From: Paracentrotus lividus
Taxonomy: Eukaryota; Echinodermata; Echinoidea; Camarodonta; Echinidae
Length of the DNA: 64,000 nucleotides
Direction: 5' to 3'
Assembly (NCBI GenBank): GCA_940671915.1
Contig: CALNVZ010000641.1
Location: 6,376,852 to 6,440,851 of the forward strand
A program made the position numbers and the translations under genes. A model generated the notes under the pieces. It did not search any database, had not been told where the DNA came from, and saw only the letters and a program-made list of their open reading frames with translations. Positions 60,631 to 64,000 of this stretch are shown in pieces. Every line of letters begins with the position of its first letter. The first letter of the stretch is position 1.

Positions 60631-61093
60631 GAAAATTTTCACTTTTAAAAAAGTGAATATCAGAAAAAAAGTGATTTTGGAGAGAAAATGTGGATTTTCA
60701 CTTATTTTGGAGTGACCTTAGGATCACTCACACAGCCCCAACCCCAACCCAGATTCCTGTCCTAGACACACGCTATACCACTGGGGAGACTGACTGATGG
60801 AATAGAAAAAATAAAATACAAATTTTCACACTAAAAGGAGTGAATATCAGAAAAGAATGATTTTGGAGTGTAAATTCACTATTTTCACTCTCTTATTGTG
60901 GAGTGACACCAGGGATCACTCAAAGATTGTTAGGTCACTTCAAAATTAATGGAAATACGAATTTTCACTCCAAATTCACTCGAATTTCACTCTAAATTCA
61001 CTCCGTCAAGTATTTTCTTCACACAGTCCCAACCCCGACCCAGATCCCTGTCCTAGACACACGCTATACCACTGGGGAGATTTACTGATGGAT
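60631..61093 (-). repeat. Imperfect tandem repeat, possibly tRNA-SINE-derived
   Basis: Two kinds of block alternate. Block one (GTGAATATCAGAAAA, then GATTTTGGAG, then GGATCACTCA) occurs near 60653 and 60839. Block two (CAGATTCCTGTCCTAGACAC, then GCTATACCACTGGGGAGA) occurs at 60731-60801 and 61020-61091. Read on the minus strand, block two contains CCCAGTGGTATAGCGTGTG, which resembles the first promoter box of tRNA-type RNA polymerase III genes. The second box is poor. It may come from a tRNA-derived SINE. Confidence 0.4.
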
Positions 61094-61329
61094 GGACAGC
61101 TGGCCATCAAAACAAATAATTTAATCAATATTTTTTATCACTGATATTCCAAGATCTCAAGTCAACTGTTTTTGACTTGCATTACGACTCCTCGTGCCCC
61201 CAAAAGAAAATAAACAGCAGACAAATTACATTCAATTTCCTTTCGTTCCTCTCCGCTTATTTCCGTCTTTATTTTGCATGTCCTGTCGATAGTCCGGTCA
61301 GTTTTATTATTTGACATGACCTCCCTTTC
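61094..61329. other. Non-coding DNA, nothing recognised
   Basis: A short stretch between two repeats. Confidence 0.3.
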
Positions 61330-61622
61330 TACCTATTTTTTTTCCCCCTTTCTCTCTCCTATTTTTTCTCTAAATCCTCCCTTTTTCTTTCTCTCTCTCT
61401 CTCTCCCTCTCTCCCTCCCTCTCTCTCTCTCCTTCTCTCTCTCTCTCTCTCTCTCCCTCTCTCCCTCCCTCTCTCTCTCTGTCTGTCTACCTCTCTTTCC
61501 CTCTCTCTATCATCCATTCCATTATTTTCTTTTTCTATATTCATCTCATCCTATGTCATGTATTTGTTCATCTTTCTCTTCAACCCCCCCCCTCTTTCTC
61601 TCTCTCTCTCTCTCTCTCTCTG

Positions 61623-61657
<35 letters not shown>

Positions 61658-61665
61658 ATCATCCC
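61330..61665. repeat. CT-rich block ending in (TATC)n
   Basis: Interrupted CT repeats with C-runs (near 61583) and a TATC tetranucleotide tract at 61623-61660. The 233-codon frame across this stretch is a translation of the repeat. Confidence 0.9.
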
Positions 61666-62353
61666 CCTCTCCTTCTGCAACCTCTTTTCCATCATTCTCT
61701 CCGGATCCTCCTTTTTTTCGTTCTATCCCTCTTTCTCCACTACCACCCTCTTCTATTATATCAAACCATCACATTTTTTCCCATCTCGTCATTTCGCTTC
61801 CTTCAAGTCATCTTCCCTTTCTCATTTTATTTCCATTTATTACCATGTTTCTATCTCGGTACATATCTCTTTCAGTAAAGTGCGCCTTCACTGTCTAATT
61901 CATCAAAATGCTTACACTAATGTTTCAGAATGCCTGTGCGGCGGCGCCAAAATGCTGCACCACGTGATTATTTAGATGACACATGATTATAAGATAACTC
62001 TCATTTTTGCAGCGCCGCCTGTAGCATCAGTATCAAGGCAATATAAATGATATTGCTTTTGACCTTAAAACACACAAGTGTTTCGCATCGTAAAGGGGGA
62101 CATTTACCATCTCTTTATGAGATCCATTTTAAATCTTCCGATTTACTCATAATTGGTCTGCATTGTAAACCTGATTTAAAATTTAGCCCCCTCTATATCA
62201 TTCCCTTTCAACGGTAAAGCATGCAGTTCTATATAACCAGTGGCGATTTATTTAAGCTAATTCAATGCAAATTTAATTTACATTCAAATTCATTTTTGTT
62301 TCCTTCTAGTTTCATGAAGAATATTCTTTTTAAAGAAATAAGACAAAAATTAA

Positions 62354-62358
<5 letters not shown>
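61666..62358. other. Non-coding DNA, nothing recognised
   Basis: T- and C-rich at first, then AT-rich. No gene is visible. Confidence 0.3.

Positions 62359-62404
<46 letters not shown>
62359..62404. repeat. 46-base poly-A tract
   Basis: An uninterrupted A run. It may be the tail of a retroposed copy, but no recognisable element precedes it. Confidence 0.9.
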
Positions 62405-62405
<1 letters not shown>

Positions 62406-62703
62406 ATTGAGTATGCTGAGATGGTCAATTGCAATATTTTTTATATGGACATAATAGCAATGACAATTTTAGAATGAAAAATATAAAGATCCGAAATTTA
62501 GCTCTGAAAATAGAGATTTTTTCAAATTCATGAGGGGGATGAGTCCTGCCAAGTACTGTTGCACCATCAAACACATTGTTTAAGTGATATGATGGTATAA
62601 AGTAGTTTATAAGCTTCAATTTGGTGCAAAATTTACAAAAAAAGGCTCAAATTTGGCAGAAACATTACATGTTTCCCCAACGCTACTGCAATTTCTCTCA
62701 TTC
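62405..62703. other. Non-coding DNA, nothing recognised
   Basis: AT-rich sequence up to the target site of the next element. Confidence 0.3.
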
Positions 62704-62919
62704 CTAATGACCAGTGGTGTATCTAGGGTCAAGTGCGCCCGGGGCAATTGTTGACTTTGCGCCCCCCCCCCCGGTCTACTCCAGTTTTGCTCAACGATTT
62801 GTTTTAGTTTATTGTACCAGTGGCATATATACATGTCCCCAGACCTGGGGATGATTTGCTGTCCATACATAAACGTAGCTTATCATTTTTTTTTTATTTC
62901 CTCTCAAATATTTTAATTT

Positions 62920-63230
62920 AATGCGAGCGCGAAGCGCGAGCGGAAAATTTTGAGTTCTTGCATTACTCGAATCTTGCATTTAAGAATCATGAATACAGAT
63001 TTCGTTATCAACGAAGGTACAATAAAAAAAAAAAAATGCCTTACCTTCAGGGTGTCAAAACGCCTATTGCACAAAATGTTTTGGGAATTGTAGGTCTATG
63101 CATCGGATTCGTTTTTTTTTAGTAGGAAAATAATAATTTTAAACCTTTTTTGTTGGTCCTCCACTAATGATTTTGAAACATATAATATAATGCGAGCGCG
63201 AAGCGGGAGCGAAAAATTCTAGAGCTCTAA
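62920..63230. repeat. Two blocks beginning ATGCGAGCGCGAAGCG
   Basis: AATGCGAGCGCGAAGCGCGA (62919) and AATGCGAGCGCGAAGCGGGA (63188) are both followed by AAATT-rich sequence and then TTTGC/CTTGC. It is an old internal duplication in the hAT-like element. Confidence 0.6.
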
Positions 63231-63404
63231 ATTTGAATAAACTTTGCAAGTAACAGGTCTTGATACCGAATGGTCATAAAATACGGAAACAAAGACAATT
63301 GACAATGAAGAACAAAAAGGGAGTAATTAGGCAGCGAGAAAATGCATGGACAGAAAAAAGAAAATCCTTTTACTTAGAGGGACCTTCATGTTTATCTGAA
63401 GAGG

Positions 63405-63760
63405 GAAGGGGGGGGGGGCAAATTGATCTTGAAATTTGAGGCGCCATATTGATCTTAAACTATTTAAAGGGTGCTCTAAATTAAAATGAAACCCAGGGGA
63501 TGTCAAATTGGTCTTAAAATTTGGATTCGGAGGGCACACACCGGGGGCACACAATTGATCTTAACATTTATAAAAAGGACGCTAAATTGAAGTTAAGGGC
63601 GCCGATTTGATCTTCAATATAGGCCTATACAGGGGGCGCAAAATTGACCCGAAACTAAGATAGAAGGTACTAAACCTAAAAAATTACTAGAAACTTTGGG
63701 GTGCCAAAAAGTTAAACTTAGTGGTGCTATGTAGGGGGCGCCAAAATTAATAATGGGAGG
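63405..63760. repeat. Degenerate array of 'GGGGCGC-AAATTGATCTTAAA' units
   Basis: Units of about 35 to 45 bases include GCAAATTGATCTTGAAATTT, GCGCCATATTGATCTTAAAC, GTCAAATTGGTCTTAAAATT, GCACACAATTGATCTTAACA and GCGCCGATTTGATCTTCAAT. They are highly diverged. Confidence 0.55.
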
Positions 63761-63946
63761 AAACATGATCCCAATGTGGATCACCGATCTCCTTTTTCTT
63801 CCTCTCCTTCTTCTTCTTCTTTCCTTTCCTTTTCTTCTTTTTTTTTTCCTTTTTTTTTTTTTCCTTTTCCTTTTTTTTTGCGCCCCTGAAGCTCCGCCCG
63901 GGGCACGTGCCCCCCTTGCCCCCCTAGATACGCCACTGCTAATGAC

Positions 63947-64000
63947 TTTGTACGGGAGGCATTGCTTTTTTAGGTCAAACAATGATTGTTGGGTCTTCCT
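63947..64000. other. Window edge, nothing recognised
   Basis: A short flank after the target duplication of the hAT-like element. Confidence 0.3.

Larger units (their letters stand above)
62712..63938. mobile_element. 1,227-bp non-autonomous hAT-like transposon
   Basis: The left end CAGTGGTGTATCTAGGGTCA and the right end TAGATACGCCACTG are inverted copies. The flanks carry the identical 8-base sequence CTAATGAC at 62704-62711 and 63939-63946. An 8-bp target duplication together with CAGTGGCGTA-type ends is the signature of the hAT superfamily. Inside there is no transposase frame. The interior has a C-run (62762-62773), two copies of a block starting ATGCGAGCGCGAAGCG about 268 bases apart, and a degenerate array (63405-63760). 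The 122-codon minus-strand frame crossing the right end is not a gene. Confidence 0.88.

Noticed and set aside
61274..61975. 233-codon frame, the longest open frame
   Set aside because: Its leucine/serine/proline content comes from CT and TATC repeats, and other frames of the same strand are also open.
63614..63982. 122-codon minus-strand frame with GARGARAPGG motif
   Set aside because: It spans the right end and target site of the hAT-like element, and its lysine/arginine run is poly-T/CTT on the other strand.

Overview
The window looks like repeat-rich, intron-bearing nuclear DNA from a marine invertebrate. It is AT-rich by eye and has no bacterial-style gene packing. It carries dense (CT)n, (GT)n and poly-C/poly-G tracts, many short inverted-repeat transposons, and SINE pieces with an AAT-repeat tail and a 'GCGC' core. 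From memory these SINE and poly-C features fit an echinoderm, most likely a sea urchin, but no diagnostic gene confirms this. I found no complete gene, rRNA, tRNA, CRISPR array or intact transposase. The long open frames are almost all translated microsatellites.

Layout. 1-3084 is AT-rich, probably intronic DNA ending at a splice acceptor. 3085-3192 is the best coding call, a 35-codon terminal exon on the + strand of an unrecognised gene. 3.2-14 kb is non-coding DNA with MITEs, two pieces of one SINE family and small hairpins. 13.6-15.7 kb is a CT-rich, partly tandemly duplicated block.

14.2-32.1 kb is the most remarkable region, a giant fold-back. The left arm (about 14.2 to 20.96 kb) reads again as its reverse complement from about 22.44 to 32.1 kb, around a 25-N gap and a 1.45-kb single-copy loop. 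The right copy is full of small indels and gets worse outward. That looks more like an uncorrected long read or mis-joined haplotype than a real palindrome. The right arm holds about 2 kb that the left lacks (25.77-27.80 kb), and this insert contains two or three exon-like segments with good splice signals and frame breaks.

34-47 kb contains an oppositely oriented pair of 251-bp elements ending TGCGGCGG, two clusters of CACACTGTG-like palindromes, a C-run minisatellite, a 66-nt poly-T and further MITEs. 47-56 kb is mostly unremarkable AT-rich DNA with microsatellites. 56.1-58.9 kb is a 2.8-kb element with matching terminal repeats and GC-rich ends. 59.5 kb holds a MITE whose core is repeated five times. 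60.2 kb holds a perfect 44-bp inverted repeat. 62.7-63.9 kb is a 1,227-bp non-autonomous element with a perfect 8-bp target duplication, best read as hAT.

No set of genes here works together as a system. The candidates for novelty are structural: the fold-back, the hairpin, the MITE families and the minisatellites. All alignments were made by eye, so boundaries are approximate except where a target duplication or perfect repeat fixes them.
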